Of a DNA stretch of 64,000 bases, positions 20,290 to 31,929 are shown one piece after another. Made by a program: the position numbers and the translations under genes. The DNA comes from Saturnia japonica (lineage: Eukaryota > Arthropoda > Insecta > Lepidoptera > Saturniidae), in contig CM065316.1 in assembly GCA_033032175.1 (NCBI GenBank), forward strand, positions 1,954,115 to 2,018,114, written 5' to 3'. The number at the start of each line of letters is the position of its first letter. Position 1 is the stretch's first letter. The notes under the pieces were generated by a model. It was not told the DNA's origin and ran no database searches. It was given only the letters and a program-made list of their open reading frames with translations.

Positions 20290-21540
20290 TCACAGGAGAG
20301 GCCTCTATTAAGTCTGACGAAACTGTGCAACATTAGGGTTCGACGTGACCTTTATTGGCAACAATAAAGTTTTTGTTGTATTAAAAAATCAGTGCCATCC
20401 TTGAATTACGTTGCAGGCGATAGACCGTGATCGAAGTCAAATTGTGCATTGTTCGAGATTGTTCTCGAAATAATAATTGTGTTGTGAAATATGTTTGGTT
20501 TAATTCTGAAGTCAAAGTTTTTAAGTTTATATCTTTGTGATATATTTTGTCTAGTCGTTGTTTGATCTTGTCATATCATTATCGCGAGCACATATATGTG
20601 CTTTTGATTCGTCGCATTCCAGCATCAGCCAGCAATAAGGATACAAATGGCACAATAGGATATGTGGCATAGTTTGGGTATCACCGCAGTCGCGTAGGTC
20701 TTAATTTGGTGATTAAACCCGCATTTAAACATACTGTACTTGCAACGGCCCACTTGAGTTCGAAGTCGATTTTGATTTCCAAACGGACCACGGCACTTTA
20801 TTTCAATATAGGTCTTTTGCTGGTTCTACATAGCCTGATGGTGGAGCTAGTTTTTCTAGCCCCATTCATGCCGCTATTGGGTGAGCGTCTAGTGATAGCT
20901 TTAGCTGTTAAGTCGGCTTCTATGAGGTTGGTAACCATAGAAAGAATTTCGGTAGTTGGTTTCTTGTTTCCTCTTTTCCACATCACATCCCCCACTCTTT
21001 CAGATTCTCGGTGATGCAATACCAGCCAGAGGATATATTTTTAAAGAGAATGAGATTTAAGCAGCCTAATTATTTCACAGGTGTCGTTAAGGGAAATATT
21101 AGCCTCTTTCGCATGTGCTTTGTTAGGCCGCATTGCCTGCTTATTAACCTGCTGATAAGCAAAGAGCTAAGCCTGTTATACGGAGGACATTTGGAACGGC
21201 ATGCCAAAAACAAGCGAGGGAGCAGATTGTTGCGTAATGTTACATTCCGCTTTGACCAAAATTACTCCTAAATAAAATATTTTCAAGCTCCATTAAACTA
21301 ACGTATCATATTAATTGTTTAAAACGGTCCAAATGCGTTCACTTGAGAGTTAATCCGTTTTCGAAAAAAAAAAACCCTTTAGTCACGAACTGCTGTTTCT
21401 TCTATATAATGTGCTGTATAATATTTTCTACTCGAGTAATCAATGGCCATTCTGAAGTAAAGAGCATAAGGTCACAGGTATTTCGAAGCGGTCCGTCACG
21501 TAGCTTAAACAAGAAAATAATGTAATTCCTGTGTTTTGGC
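20290..21540. other. Spacer upstream of the three-TIL gene
   Basis: The segment 20590-21270 is GC-richer than its flanks and open for 102 codons on plus (20706-21014) and 73 on minus (20798-21019). Neither translation shows a family motif I recognise. It may be a fragment of an old retrotransposon. No further exons are seen. Confidence 0.4.
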
Positions 21541-21544
21541 AATT

Positions 21545-21900
21545 ATTTACTAGGGCTTAGAAGTTTAACGTGTGTATCTGTTTCTCTGTGTATCTGTGCG
21601 TCTGTCTGTGGCATTGTAGCTTACAAACGGCTGAACCGGTTTTGATATAGTTCTTTTTGTTTGAAAGGTGAATTGATCGAGAGCGTTCTTAACTATGGAT
21701 CAAGAAAATCTGTTCAGTCATTTGAAGATTTCCTAGTTGATAAATAGATGTGAGCATCTTCAACAGGTCTGATTGAGTTGACATTTCGTATTCTGTTACT
21801 TCAATGATATTTAGTAAAACCTTGACCTGATGCTGCAGCGTCATCTGGAATCTGTAGGATTTTAAATTTTTATGATCTTTCGGTTTGAAGCAATCGTATC
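21545..21900. repeat. Dispersed repeat R, copy 1
   Basis: GTGTATCTGTGCGTCTGTCT, AAGAAAATCTG...CATTTGAAGATT, TAGTTGATAAAT, ACAGGTCTGATTGAG and TGATGCTG...CATCTGGAATCTG follow in the same order as at 49085-49505. There the repeat is split by a LINE tail. The class is unknown. Confidence 0.55.
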
Positions 21901-21929
21901 GACTGATCGAACAGCTGACAATTGGCAAC

Positions 21930-23430
21930 TGGATATAAATATTGTATTCTACGTTTTGTCTATTACAGTATCCGTTTAGTTCAACCGTGAGGCTGCACTG
22001 GTATATTGTAAGGTTCGATTATAGGTATTTTATTTTATTTTTACAATTACGAGGAAAACTTACAGCTAAAACAATAGGATAACATAAAGGTAATACTGAA
22101 GGCCATTTAAAAATTTCACAAACAGAAAACAATCATTATATATTATTTCTCAAACGTATCTTTTCCTGGCAGCCCATGTTTTCCGCTATTGACGAAATGT
22201 ATACAAATAACTTAAAATTAATGTTTTCGTTAAATAATCTGATAAAAAAATCCTACTAAATTGCATAAAAATGATTAAAAGATGATACCTATTAGTAATG
22301 AAAATATATTCAACTAATATGTATGAGGCATCATCTATAAGGATAAATTGTTTAGCTAACATAATAATAACGTGTAACAACATTTTGCAAAATTTTCGCA
22401 CGGGAGAGTTAGTAATTTATAAATGAAGTTTATTTATTACATAACTACAAAATTACAGAAAGAATGAAGACCTTACTAACTAAGGAAACGGTAGCGGTAA
22501 TTAGAGTGAAGAAACTCTACTTTAATCTTGTAAAAGATAATGTTAATTTATATTCTTCACAGAATTAGGATAAACCTTTTTCTTTGTTATTATGTCATGA
22601 TATGAAGTACATGTATAATAAAGCGAAAAGCGCTGAAAGCAAATAAATTCAAAAACACTAACATAATCTCACGGAGGGTTGTTTCCCGCCATTAATCAAT
22701 TTCAACGCTGAATTTATAGTTCTCCACAAACTTCATAACCTCGACACTACATAAATTCAACTTTAAACCAATTTGAAATAAGATGCATATTCTATTGGCA
22801 GACTGGAGGCTTAAATTCACAAATGAACTGATCATTTTTCACTTAGAACAAAGAACTTCGGCAGTATGGGGTTCCCGATTATTACATTAATAGTGATTTT
22901 AGTTGTTACTTTCAACTAATAATTAATACAAATTTATAGTATTAATTTTCTTTTGTATTATAATTATAAGTTACTACATTTGATTTAAGTATAAGAATTT
23001 AGCAAATTAGTCTTCACTCGGTGTTTTTTTTTTCACATGTCTCTTCCACAGATTTCTAAAAGATTGCATAGTAATTTGCGAGAAATGATTTCCCCGTAGA
23101 TCAGTCCCAATTCAGTCACAGAATATTTATTAATTTTAAATACCACAAGTCACTACAAGCTGTGTGCCATTCATACCCAAATAACTGAAGAGTTTTATAT
23201 AAGACAGCGAAATTATTCAATGAATTTCTTGGTTTGTGAAATTATAATATAACAAAAACTATGTAATTTACATAAATAAGAATATTTTTCTGGGCTTTAT
23301 TTTGGTTCTACCTGAACGTTTTAACTTAATAATGTAAATAATTTATTTATGTTCAAATGTAATGTTCCATTTCAGATATAACTGTCTAGGATTTGCTAAA
23401 CATTATTTATACTAAATTCTTGTTGTAAGA
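21930..23430. other. AT-rich spacer, no gene seen
   Basis: No motif-bearing frame, RNA gene or classifiable repeat is recognised in these 1.5 kb. Confidence 0.5.
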
Positions 23431-23432
23431 AA

Positions 23433-23790
23433 TCTATATAATAATACGTGAAGCAAAAGCTTTCGGTACCATTTTAAGCGTATTGCGTGCACGGAAGACT
23501 GTGATTTGGCTTGGTTAAAGTTTATGTGGAGAAGCAGTGCAGAAAGCTAAAATTTATCTATAATACCTTTTGCTAGTATATTAAATACAATAAATTAATA
23601 CTGCGAATCCTAATCTGACCAGTGCCATTGAATTTAGTCCCTCCAAAATATTGACATTGTCACTCAACGAAAAGTGACAGCAAGTGATGTAGATAATACT
23701 CAATGTTTATGAATACTGCAAATGTCAAAACGAAAATAGTCTATTATCAAAGAGTCGCCCGTCGAATTTCGAGTTTAGGACGATCGCTAA
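23433..23790 (+). mobile_element. Helitron A, copy 4
   Basis: It starts TCTATATAATAATACGTGAA and ends GGACGATCGCTAA, so the CTAG terminus has one change. Internal ATTGACATTGTCACTCAACG and GTCAAAACGAAAATAGTC match the family. Confidence 0.75.
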
Positions 23791-23865
23791 TTCTAATAAA
23801 TATAAGTACATGTAGCATATTAAAAACAAATATCTGGGTGTCTTACAAAAAAAAACCAACTGACT

Positions 23866-23910
23866 TGGTCAAATAACTTTAACACAGGTGAAACCGTGAG
23901 ACACAGCTAG
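23866..23910 (+). mobile_element. Helitron 3'-end fragment
   Basis: AGGTGAAACCGTGAGACACA then GCTAG, 3' of a weak stem, is the generic lepidopteran Helitron terminus, also seen at 9015, 29333 and 52335. The 5' end is not identified. Confidence 0.5.
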
Positions 23911-24084
23911 CTAAATTTAAAGATAAACTTAGCAAAGCTAAATAAACTAAACTAATAACTAAATAGCTGATATACATACACATACATATAGATACATACC
24001 ATATTTATATTACAAAAGCTGGCAATTCGTGCAATTTACAACCTAAAACCTCGTGAATCACTAAAGAATCAATTTCAGGAATAT

Positions 24085-24565
24085 AATATCATAACTTTGC
24101 CCTCCCAAATACATCCTTGATAACTTAATGTATATCCGTAAAAACTTAGTCAGGTTAGATTTTGTCAGAGATAAATTAGTCGTACCGTGTTTAGACTAAG
24201 TATGTACAATAAAAGTTTTTTAGGTACTAGTGTCAGGTTTTATAATAAAATCCCGACGCATATTACTGATTTACCGGACAACAAGTTCAAAGACCATGTC
24301 AAGCGGGCTTTACTGTCAAAAGGTTATTATAGGGTGGATCATTATGTGAATGATAGTGATGTCTGGAAGTGACTCCCTATCTGTGCACCCACAAAATTAT
24401 TATTAATGTTTTATATCAACACTTTTGTATAGTTGGAAAAAAAAACCAATCGAATTTCGTACCGGTTCTTCTCGATGTCTGGGATATTTTCCGAACAGGC
24501 GGTAGTGTTTTGACGTACACAAGTGCCTTCTTAGGGCCTAAATTGAATTTAAAAAAAAAAAAAAT
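24085..24565 (+). pseudogene. CR1/Daphne-like LINE, ORF2 C-terminus and 3' UTR
   Basis: Translated pieces include LPSQYILDNLMYIRKNLVRL, then in another frame SVRFYNKIPTHITDLPDN and KGYYRVDHYVNDSDVWK before a stop at 24370-24372. This is the region after the reverse-transcriptase domain of CR1-type LINEs. The 3' UTR contains CCGGTTCTTCTCGATGTCTG and GTGCCTTCTTAGGGCC. Related pieces: 19718, 40985-41475, 49326-49460, 50210-50330, 56065-56180 and 61135-61420. The copy is 5'-truncated and frameshifted. Confidence 0.75.
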
Positions 24566-24579
24566 TTGAGATATTTAAC

Positions 24580-24705
24580 ACTCAGACATACAACTGAAAA
24601 TTATGTTCATCATAGAAATGTCAGTCATCTGAGGGGATTGAACCGGTGACCTCTCCGTTAAATAGTAGGGCTTACTACAACTGCTACACGAGGCCGGTCA
24701 GCAAG
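24580..24705 (-). mobile_element. SINE S3, copy 2
   Basis: On minus it reads GGCCTCGTGTAGCAGTTGTA (A box region), CACCGGTTCAATCCC (B box region), then GTCTGAGTGTTAAATATC. Order and spacing match 7085-7200. It lies just downstream of the LINE 3' tail. Confidence 0.6.
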
Positions 24706-25421
24706 TGCATCATCATTCATTTTGTGTCGAATGAACTTTGCAGTAGATATTTTATTTGATTTTAAAATCAGCGTGCTTATCTGAATCACATCAAAATAGT
24801 TTACTTACATTAATTATTAGTTTTAGGCAGAGATGCTACCTACCGAGAAACTCGGGTTTATCTCCGTTCCTGTAAGGACAATGTACCAATTGTTCCGTTT
24901 ATGCCGGGAACGCCTCTATGATGTATCCCGGAAGACTATCTTCAGATTTTACTTCGCTAGGAATAATAGTCCAAGGATATTCGTTGTATATCTTCTTAGA
25001 ATATTTGCATTATGTAAATTACACGTTTAGATTAAAGGAAGCAATCTCGGATTTCTCTTGGTCTAAGGAAGCTATAGTCCGGTCAAATTAGACCAAAAAT
25101 AAGAGTAAAGTTACCTAAATTCCCACCAAGCTGAAAATCGGTAAGTTTGTTTAAAATATCATTAAAAACAAAATTTGAAAGTTCCCCATCTTTCCCCTGT
25201 AAGGAAAAATTTTTATTCAAGGACAAAGGTCAAAAAAATGAGTTTTTCGCGATTTTCAGGAAAACGGTAAGTTTTATCATAAAAATACTTCAGACAAAAA
25301 TTGTAGATCATAAAATTATCTACAAATAATTTATGAATACTTTTTTCTCTACGAGCCACTGTTTTTGAGATATAACGATGGAAAAAGTTGTAATCGTCAT
25401 AATATGCATGAGTACGCCACG

Positions 25422-25438
25422 TATATATATATATATAC
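25422..25438. repeat. (TA)n microsatellite
   Basis: About eight TA units lie at the inner edge of the left long inverted repeat. Confidence 0.7.
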
Positions 25439-25528
25439 ATCTCTATAGTTGTAATATATGTTCAAATATATTTCTATCGGTCATTGTAACTTGCACTACT
25501 AATATAAAATATACATAAATTATAACTA

Positions 25529-26010
25529 CAGTCAAAATCTGTTATAACGACATCGAAGGGACTGCTCATATTCAGTCGTAACAACCGGTGATGTTTAATG
25601 TGTATCGTGCAAGTACAAACAAATCGATAGGGAATTATTGGAAAAATATATTTATTCAACTATGTACATTTTGTTTATTACACATAAGTACAATCCATAT
25701 TATTTTTCTGTGAGCATAAAATCTGTAATTTTGGTCTGTTTGGAACACTTCTGTTGTGCATAGATATTTTGTAATTCACGTTGGATTTTGATTAACATAT
25801 CGTAATAATTGCTGTGGATATGGAACTGTTCATTAAAAAGAACAATCTTTCTTAATACACTAACAGCATTGATACCTGTTCGTCATCTTCCTCTTGAACA
25901 TCTCGTACAATATCATGTTCCGTAGCTCGTGCGCAAATTGCAATAGAGCTATCTACATCAATGAACTCTGCTGCTTCAGTAGTAGATAAAGCAGGTCGTA
26001 AATTTTAGGC
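25529..26010 (-). pseudogene. Tigger/pogo-like transposase 3' fragment
   Basis: The lower end has CAGTCAAAATCTGTTATAAC preceded by TA, the type of end seen on the pogo element at 50960 (CAGTGTAAACTCTTTATAAC). On minus, about 26000-25880 reads RPALSTTEAAEFIDVDSSIA and on through DIVRDVQEEDDEQ. Near 25735-25705, KQTKITDF resembles the C-terminus of Tigger transposases. The DDE core is absent and the other terminus is missing, so it is a remnant within the long-inverted-repeat element. Confidence 0.6.
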
Positions 26011-26439
26011 CTACAGGGGAAACCACGTTAAAAAAAACGCGCTAAGTAGACTACCTCATAGGTGGCGAGGAAACGTGTGCATATTATGACGATAACAACT
26101 TTTACAACTTTTTGAATCGTTATATCTCAAAAACAGTGGCTCGTAGAAAAAAAAGTATTAATAAATTTTTTGTAGATAATCTACATTTTTGTCTGATGTG
26201 TTTTTATGATAAAACTTACCGTTTTGCTAAAAATCGCGGAAAACTCATTTTTTTGACCTTTGCCATTGAATAAAATTTTTTCCTTACAGGGGAAATATGG
26301 GGAACTTTCAAATTTTGTTTTTAATGATATTTTAAACAATCTTACCGATTTTCAGCTTGGTGGGAATTTAGGTAACTTCGAATGTCTAAATTGACCGGAC
26401 TACTATTTCGTTGAAAAATCTTTTATTATTAAATATGTA

Positions 26440-26911
26440 CTTCTGTCTGTACATGTATTTTTTTTTATAAAAGACACACCAAAAAAATAAAATTACAAAA
26501 AATTAATTATCTGTCTGACTTTACCGACTTAAATAAAATTTTCTACAATGGAAGCTTATTACATTGCTAAATTGATGCACATGAATTTTCAAATTAAAAC
26601 TCTTAGAAATGGTAAACAAATAATCTAAACATAAAATCTTTACTAATTATTAACAGATTTTGATGAATTTTTGTACAAAGGAAGTATAAGTCTTTCCATA
26701 ATTGACGAATTATAAGAAATCGTAGTAATACTTTTAGAAATAGTAAAAAAATATACATATAATAAAGAAACATGTGTTATTTTTTTATGTTTTAATGAAA
26801 TTTTGTATATGTAATTCCTCAAATGATAGGCCATAAGAATTGTTAATGATATGCGTAAAAAATCTGCTTATAAAACGCGCGTGGAGCCGCAATGCACCGC
26901 TAATATTTAGA
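26440..26911 (+). mobile_element. Degraded Helitron-like element
   Basis: The right end AAACGCGCGTGGAGCCGCAA...CACCGCTAATATT resembles the Helitron ends at 7585 and 31292 with CTAG changed to CTAA. Internal ACAGATTTTGATGAATTTTTG and CTTCTGTCTGTACATG match 31030-31165. The 5' end is undefined. Confidence 0.45.
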
Positions 26912-26914
26912 AAT

Positions 26915-27629
26915 GTTTGAAAAATGAAAGTCGGAACATCAAATGCATCTTCTTTCATTCGCCTTCATAAGTGTGACCTAGACAGAAATGCAATCCCCGT
27001 TGTATTACAGCCTAGTTGTTTTCAATACTGTCAGCACTCCATTTCCATGTTAACCTACATAGACGGAAAAAGATTGAAAAGTCGGAAGATTCCTAAATCG
27101 TAGGGATGAGCTATAACAGGTAAAACAAAAAGCCTGTTCCTCATATCTGTTAAAGAGAAATAACTATTTCTAATGCCCCGTTCACACAATGATCGATAGT
27201 GGACAATGCATGGTGTTAACACAATGACGCATGATGGCTCATTGCTGTCTGGTAAGGCACTTAAAACAGTTCCAAATTGTTACTTGTGAATACCTGTTAT
27301 TTTGTCTCCTTCCCATTTACCAGAAATATTTTATATGTGTAATGTAGTTAACTTCGTTTCCTTTTATTTTCTTTGGGCAAGTCTTCTGATATTGAGGACC
27401 AGGTGATCTTATGATGAAACAAATGATATTTTAAATACTTCGCAATTTGTATGTAACTTTTTTAGCTTTTTTCTTGGAAATGATTTGAAAACCTCCGTCG
27501 TCTTTTGGCTCTCTTAAATATCTGACTCCATCCTTGTATAAAGCAGATAATAAGTATGTTAATTTGTATTTTAAATATCTTTCTCTCCCTCATAAATATA
27601 ATACCTTTCACTCATATTAAAACCTCAAT
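26915..27629. other. Spacer, no gene seen
   Basis: The sequence is mixed and moderately AT-rich. I recognise no gene or element. A short CATTGC/ACAATG-rich passage at 27190-27250 has no assignable role. Confidence 0.45.
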
Positions 27630-27641
27630 CCCAATAATAAT

Positions 27642-27901
27642 ACATACATACATACCATCACGCCTGTATTCCCTGAAGGGTTAGGCAGAAGTGTACTAAT
27701 TGAATACACTCACAATTCGCCGAGTATGTTTTTAGGTCCCATGTAATAGGGGGCGAGCCTATTGCCATTAATCGGGCATGAAACCAAACTCCGAGCTGCT
27801 ACTAGGAATTTCATAGGAAAACCCCAATAAAACTTTGCTCGACCTGGGATTCGAACCCAGAACCTCGCTCATAGCAGTCGCGCTAACGAACACTAGGCTA
27901 A
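27642..27901 (-). mobile_element. SINE S1, copy 3, with target-site duplication
   Basis: On minus, the tRNA-like head (GTTAGCCTAGTGTTCGTTAG, then GGGTTCGAATCCCAGG) and the body match 10306-10567. The tail at the left is a repeated ATGTA motif. The identical 12-mer CCCAATAATAAT lies at 27630-27641 and 27902-27913, exactly flanking the copy. This is a perfect LINE-mediated target duplication, so the insertion is fairly young. Confidence 0.85.
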
Positions 27902-28024
27902 CCCAATAATAATGTATAAGTAAAATAGGTATTCTCTTGTATCTTAGACTTTACCTTTTGTCACTCACACGTTAGAGCCACACGCACAAATGAGTTGAAC
28001 TGTCTATACATAAATAAATTATGA

Positions 28025-28250
28025 AAGGTGTACCAGGAGCGCCATCTTTATGTATGAAAAAGTGTCCGTCGAAAAGCGTTTAATTAGGAATGCGCCACGG
28101 TAGCCAATGCATAAATTTTAATGTAGCGTTAAAAGGTATTATTTTTCATTTTACGTCTATCTGGACAACTTCTCACTTTACAAACTTTTCCCATTACTGT
28201 TCAATTTTTGAAGTGAAAACTTCTATAGGAAGGTTTGGATAGGGAATAAA
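28025..28250. repeat. Dispersed repeat N, copy 2
   Basis: ATGAAAAAGTGTCCGTCGAA, AAGCGTTTAATTAGG, CCACGGTAGCCAATGC, TAAATTTTAATG and TTTCATTTTACGTCTA follow the order seen at 15205-15340. Confidence 0.5.
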
Positions 28251-29062
28251 ATCACGTAAGTCGTCACTGACATGGTCACGTGACATGTTAATGATAACAC
28301 TATATCTGTTTCTATTAGTATGTCTTATTGCAGGTAACTAAGAAAACGGAGTCTTTGTAGCAATATATAACCTAAAATTTACAATTACTATGCAATGCGT
28401 AATTTAGGAGTTACTTTACTAACGTGATAAAACAAATATGTGAAACAGTTTTGATTCACAAGTTTTAATTACTATCAAACAATTAATTTGGATATCCAAA
28501 AATAACGACTGTTTGTTTATAGTTTTAAGTTTTCACTTCTGTCGGCAGTCCTCATGACTGCATTGTTTTTTTTTTTTCATTATTATTTTAAAACAGAAGC
28601 ACCTTATTAGTGGGTTTTTGAATTGTAGTTGGCTGCTTACAGCTGGTCACTTTTTCAACATCTCCCCATATATAAGATGGTTCTCCTCATCTCTGCCCCC
28701 CATATTATAAACGGATATTCAATGACAGAATCCGCACAGTTCAAATGATTCCAATGGTGACAAAGCCACAATAAATTGTATATGAAAAACGATTAGAGGT
28801 GTCATAAAGCCATTATGACACTACCAACACCTACGGGAATGTCGCACGTGTACACGACGCCTAATGCGTTATCCGTGTAAGTTTTTTTGAATAAATTAGG
28901 ACGAAGTGAGATTCAGTTAACTTTTTTAAGTGAATGTGACAGGCGTTTGTGCGCTGTGATTTCTGTTAAAAAAATAAAACCAAATATGATGTCTAATGAA
29001 AACACAATAAAATATTACAAACCTTTCTGTTACCAGGGTCGGCTTTCTCTACCAACACGTAA
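28251..29062. other. Spacer, no gene seen
   Basis: No motif-bearing frame is seen. There are two poly-T runs and no assignable repeat boundaries. Confidence 0.45.
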
Positions 29063-29333
29063 TCTATAACAATATTATAAAGATGAAAAATTTGATTTTT
29101 TGTTTGTAATGGATATACTCAAAAACTACTGGACCGATTTTAAAAACTCTTTCGCCAATATAAAGCTACAGTATCAGCGAGTAACATAGATTATATTATA
29201 ATTAGAAAAAAATATATATTCCTCATAAAAATGTCTATAGTTTTACACAAAGTATAAACAATTGCCTACACGGGTGCGTTGGCGATGTTTGTCGTATAAA
29301 ATTTACACTGGTGAAACCGTGGGGCACATCTAG
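29063..29333 (+). mobile_element. Helitron C, copy 2
   Basis: It starts TCTATAACAATATTATAAAG, contains AAAAACTACTGGACCGATTT and ends GTGGGGCACATCTAG followed by T. It is collinear with 8752-9015 and differs by scattered substitutions. Confidence 0.8.
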
Positions 29334-29399
29334 TATTAAATAAGATACTGTTATGTTTAATATATGTCGCAGAAATGACTTAGTGCTCGTACTATTGAC

Positions 29400-29965
29400 C
29401 CGTACTATTGACTAGGGGCGATAGCATCATCTGTAATACATTTCGTAGACTCGGAATCCTGAACAGGGTGCGACGGTTTTTCACTCCCGGTCAACTGTAT
29501 CTTCTTTACAAGGCACAAGTTCTGCCGTGTATGGAATACTGTTGCACTTCTGGGATGGATCCGCAAAATACCTTCTCGAAGCTTTGGACAGGTTGCTGAG
29601 ACGGGCTGTTCGCATTGTTAATGATGCAGACGTTACCAAATACATCGCCTCGCTGAGCGTGTTCTATCCTCTGTATCATGGTGAGTGTTCTGAAGAGCTG
29701 TTCAATCTATTACCCTCCTCTCCCTTCCACAACAAAACCAGACACACTGGGCTCTGGAATGACAGTTTTACGGTAATCTCCATCTCGGCCCGAATTAAAA
29801 AGTTTTCTACGATTTATCTTTGTCGTACCGTGAAACTGTGGAACCTTCTCCCGGCCAGTATGTTCCCTCCTTCTCACGACCTCGGGTATGTATGTACTAA
29901 TACCGATGGATTTAGATCTCTCGGTGGTCACCATTGTGTGTGCTGTGCTTAACATCAGAAACAGT
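29400..29965 (+). pseudogene. CR1-like LINE, reverse-transcriptase C-terminal region
   Basis: Two overlapping frames share one original protein: NTFRRLGILNRVRRFFTPGQ and LLYKAQVLPCMEYCC in the first (29408-29599); LDRLLRRAVRIVND, YHGECSEELFNLLPSS and LCRTVKLWNLLPASMFP in the second (29527-29952). This LYKAQVxPxMEYC...HGECSEELF...LWNxLP pattern is common in arthropod CR1/jockey-group LINEs, after the catalytic domain. It is 5'-truncated and frameshifted. Its 3' end (CTCTCGGTGGTCACCATTGT) recurs in antisense at 6280, 12995, 31660, 48575 and 62125. Confidence 0.8.
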
Positions 29966-30439
29966 ACAATCAATGTGCTACAATAACCAACAGTTCCTAA
30001 GAGGTGACTCGCTACTTATATTATATTACATATATAAAACGGAATACCTCTCTATATTTGTTGTTGTCTATCTCAGAAATCATATCTTGTTCTCATCGCC
30101 AATAATAATGTAGTAGGTACGTAATAAGTTACGGAAACAAATTTAAAGGAAGTTGGTAATTTTAATGAAAACTGTTAAATCATGCAACTCAAGATTGACA
30201 TAAACTTTAGAAAGATTGAATAATAGTTTGTTGTAAGTTAAAATAGATAATAGATAATTTATTTATATTATAACATAAACATGATTTTCGACGTAAATAA
30301 GACTAACGTTTACATTATGATTGACACATTAACTCTGAATAAATTATTCATTATCAAGCAATTTTAGTATTAAAACCGTTCAACATAATAAATTTCATTG
30401 ATTTTTTTTAAACAGAAAAGATATTAATTACCTTAAAGG
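29966..30439. other. AT-rich spacer, no gene seen
   Basis: No gene or recognisable element. Confidence 0.5.
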
Positions 30440-30755
30440 TAATCTGGGAGTTTTTGGCGAGATTTAAAGTGACATGGTGTGCTTTTTGTTTTTAATTCAT
30501 TAACTTAGGTTTTTTGACCCTATAGTTAGTGGCATTTTGCGTGATATAGTTTGGTTTTTATGCATAAGTGAAGTGGATTATTAATATAAATCGGAAAACA
30601 TGCATTTTGGGATGTCATAAAGACTCCCTAGATAGTTCTTACAAGGAAGCCACCATACTGTCAGAGGACCCCACTTTGTATATTGGAAAATTTTACGAAA
30701 AATGAAAAACATTGACATTGGCAAGTTCTTATTGCGGCGCCAAAAAAAGAAGAAT
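30440..30755 (+). mobile_element. MITE M, copy 3
   Basis: It starts GGGAGTTTTTGGCGAGATTT and ends TTGCGGCGCCAAAAAAAGAA, giving 9-bp inverted ends (TTTTTGGCG). Internal ATTTTGCGTGATATAGTTTG and AGTGAAGTGGATTAT match the other copies. Confidence 0.65.
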
Positions 30756-31009
30756 AATGTAATCTGCATGTGGGGACTCAAAAATTCCTTAAACTTGAAA
30801 ACTAAGTTCACAATCAATTCACATGGTATAAATCCATCTGGAATCTAAATGTAACAATGGTACTTAGCCTAAGTATATACTATATATTGTGTTTCGTGGA
30901 ACATCTCGACAAATATAATGTCTTTTTCATACGAACTGAGTTATCGCGCTTCTAAATCGCATTACTCTCTCAATATGTGGCCTAAGTTAAAACCTATAAG
31001 TGATTACAG

Positions 31010-31292
31010 TAAATCTGTATTTCTGTCTGTACACGTAATTTTTCATATTCTTTGATAGACATTCTATGGGAATGCCTAATACTTCATCGTTCAAATCGCA
31101 AAAAAAAAATCAATAATTAAATACATATTTATAAATTCTCAACCGATTTTGATGAAGTATTCTACATGGGAAGAATTTTTTATCATTCCTCAACTAGGCT
31201 AATTGATAATAATATGACTAAAAATAAAATCACGAGAAAGTAACAATGACTCCATAAGAAACGCGTCCGGAGCCGTAGGGCACCAATAGTAT
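31010..31292 (+). mobile_element. Degraded Helitron-like element
   Basis: TTTCTGTCTGTACACGTAAT and CCGATTTTGATGAAGTATTC match 26440-26911. The end GCGTCCGGAGCCGTAGGGCA...CCAATAGTATT is a decayed Helitron 3' end. Confidence 0.45.
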
Positions 31293-31624
31293 ATTACATA
31301 TATGAAAAAAAAAAATTTTTTTAAATCTTTCAATATACTGTAATAACTGTATTATAAAAAAGTAGAGTTTGTTTGTCTGAAAATTCACTGATAAAAAGGT
31401 ACGTATACCTAAGTGACGTGCTATATTTTATCCTTTTTTATATTGTCAACAAAGTCGCGGACGATTGCTAATATAAAAATGAAATACTTTCAAGCATCGC
31501 TCCTCTGGTTGAGTTGAAAATTTGTACATTTGTTATTAGCACTTATGGCACGCCAGTGATTTAAATAAATAAGAATACTTAACTTTATTTGTTTAGTAGC
31601 ATGACAAATTGATAGAATTGTTTT

Positions 31625-31900
31625 TTACGGTAAGCACGATACAAATCTTAAAACAGTAGCGACCATCGAGAGATCAACGATCCATTAATTTTCTACTCGT
31701 CACTGACATGCCGGCCTGCGTGAATAGAAACTGGATATGCACCTGCTTATCTCGAAATGAGACAAGCAAACGTGAAACATTATAACGGACTTTTCACCAT
31801 ATGTGTGGTGGCCGGGATTCAGTCTGGTTATACAGCTATGTGGCTATGAGCATTTTCTCGTTCGTTACTCAGCAACAAGTGCAGGAGAGCTTGGCTTGGG
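31625..31900 (-). mobile_element. CR1-like LINE 3'-end fragment
   Basis: It contains a TAAGCACGATACAAATCTTA and AGCGACCATCGAGAGATC block, antisense to 29900-29960. It continues with GGACTTTTCACCATATG and TTCTCGTTCGTTACTCAGCA, as at 62225-62320. Confidence 0.5.
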
Positions 31901-31929
31901 TGTTGAGACTTGAGGTCTTGAGGTATTAT

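Larger units (their letters stand above)
25076..26401. mobile_element. Composite element with ~345-bp terminal inverted repeats
   Basis: The left arm (about 25076-25424) and right arm (about 26058-26401) are inverted copies along their whole length. The outer ends are AGTCCGGTCAAATTAGACC and, read on minus, AGTCCGGTCAATTTAGAC. Shared internal landmarks are CCCACCAAGCTGAAAATCGG, ACGAGCCACTGTTTTTGAGA and CGTCATAATATGCA. Flanks are GCTAT on the left and ACTAT on the right, a possible 5-bp duplication with one mismatch. The 630-bp centre carries a Tigger-like fragment (25529-26010) and AT microsatellites. I do not recognise the family; long inverted repeats starting AG are known from several DNA transposon groups. 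Confidence 0.75.

Noticed and set aside
24600..24705. Possible minus-strand tRNA
   Set aside because: Same SINE S3 head as at 7085; no acceptor-stem pairing.
25076..26401. Maverick/Polinton end (AG start, long inverted repeats)
   Set aside because: The ends fit loosely, but the element is far too short, has no Polinton genes, and lacks a 6-bp target duplication.
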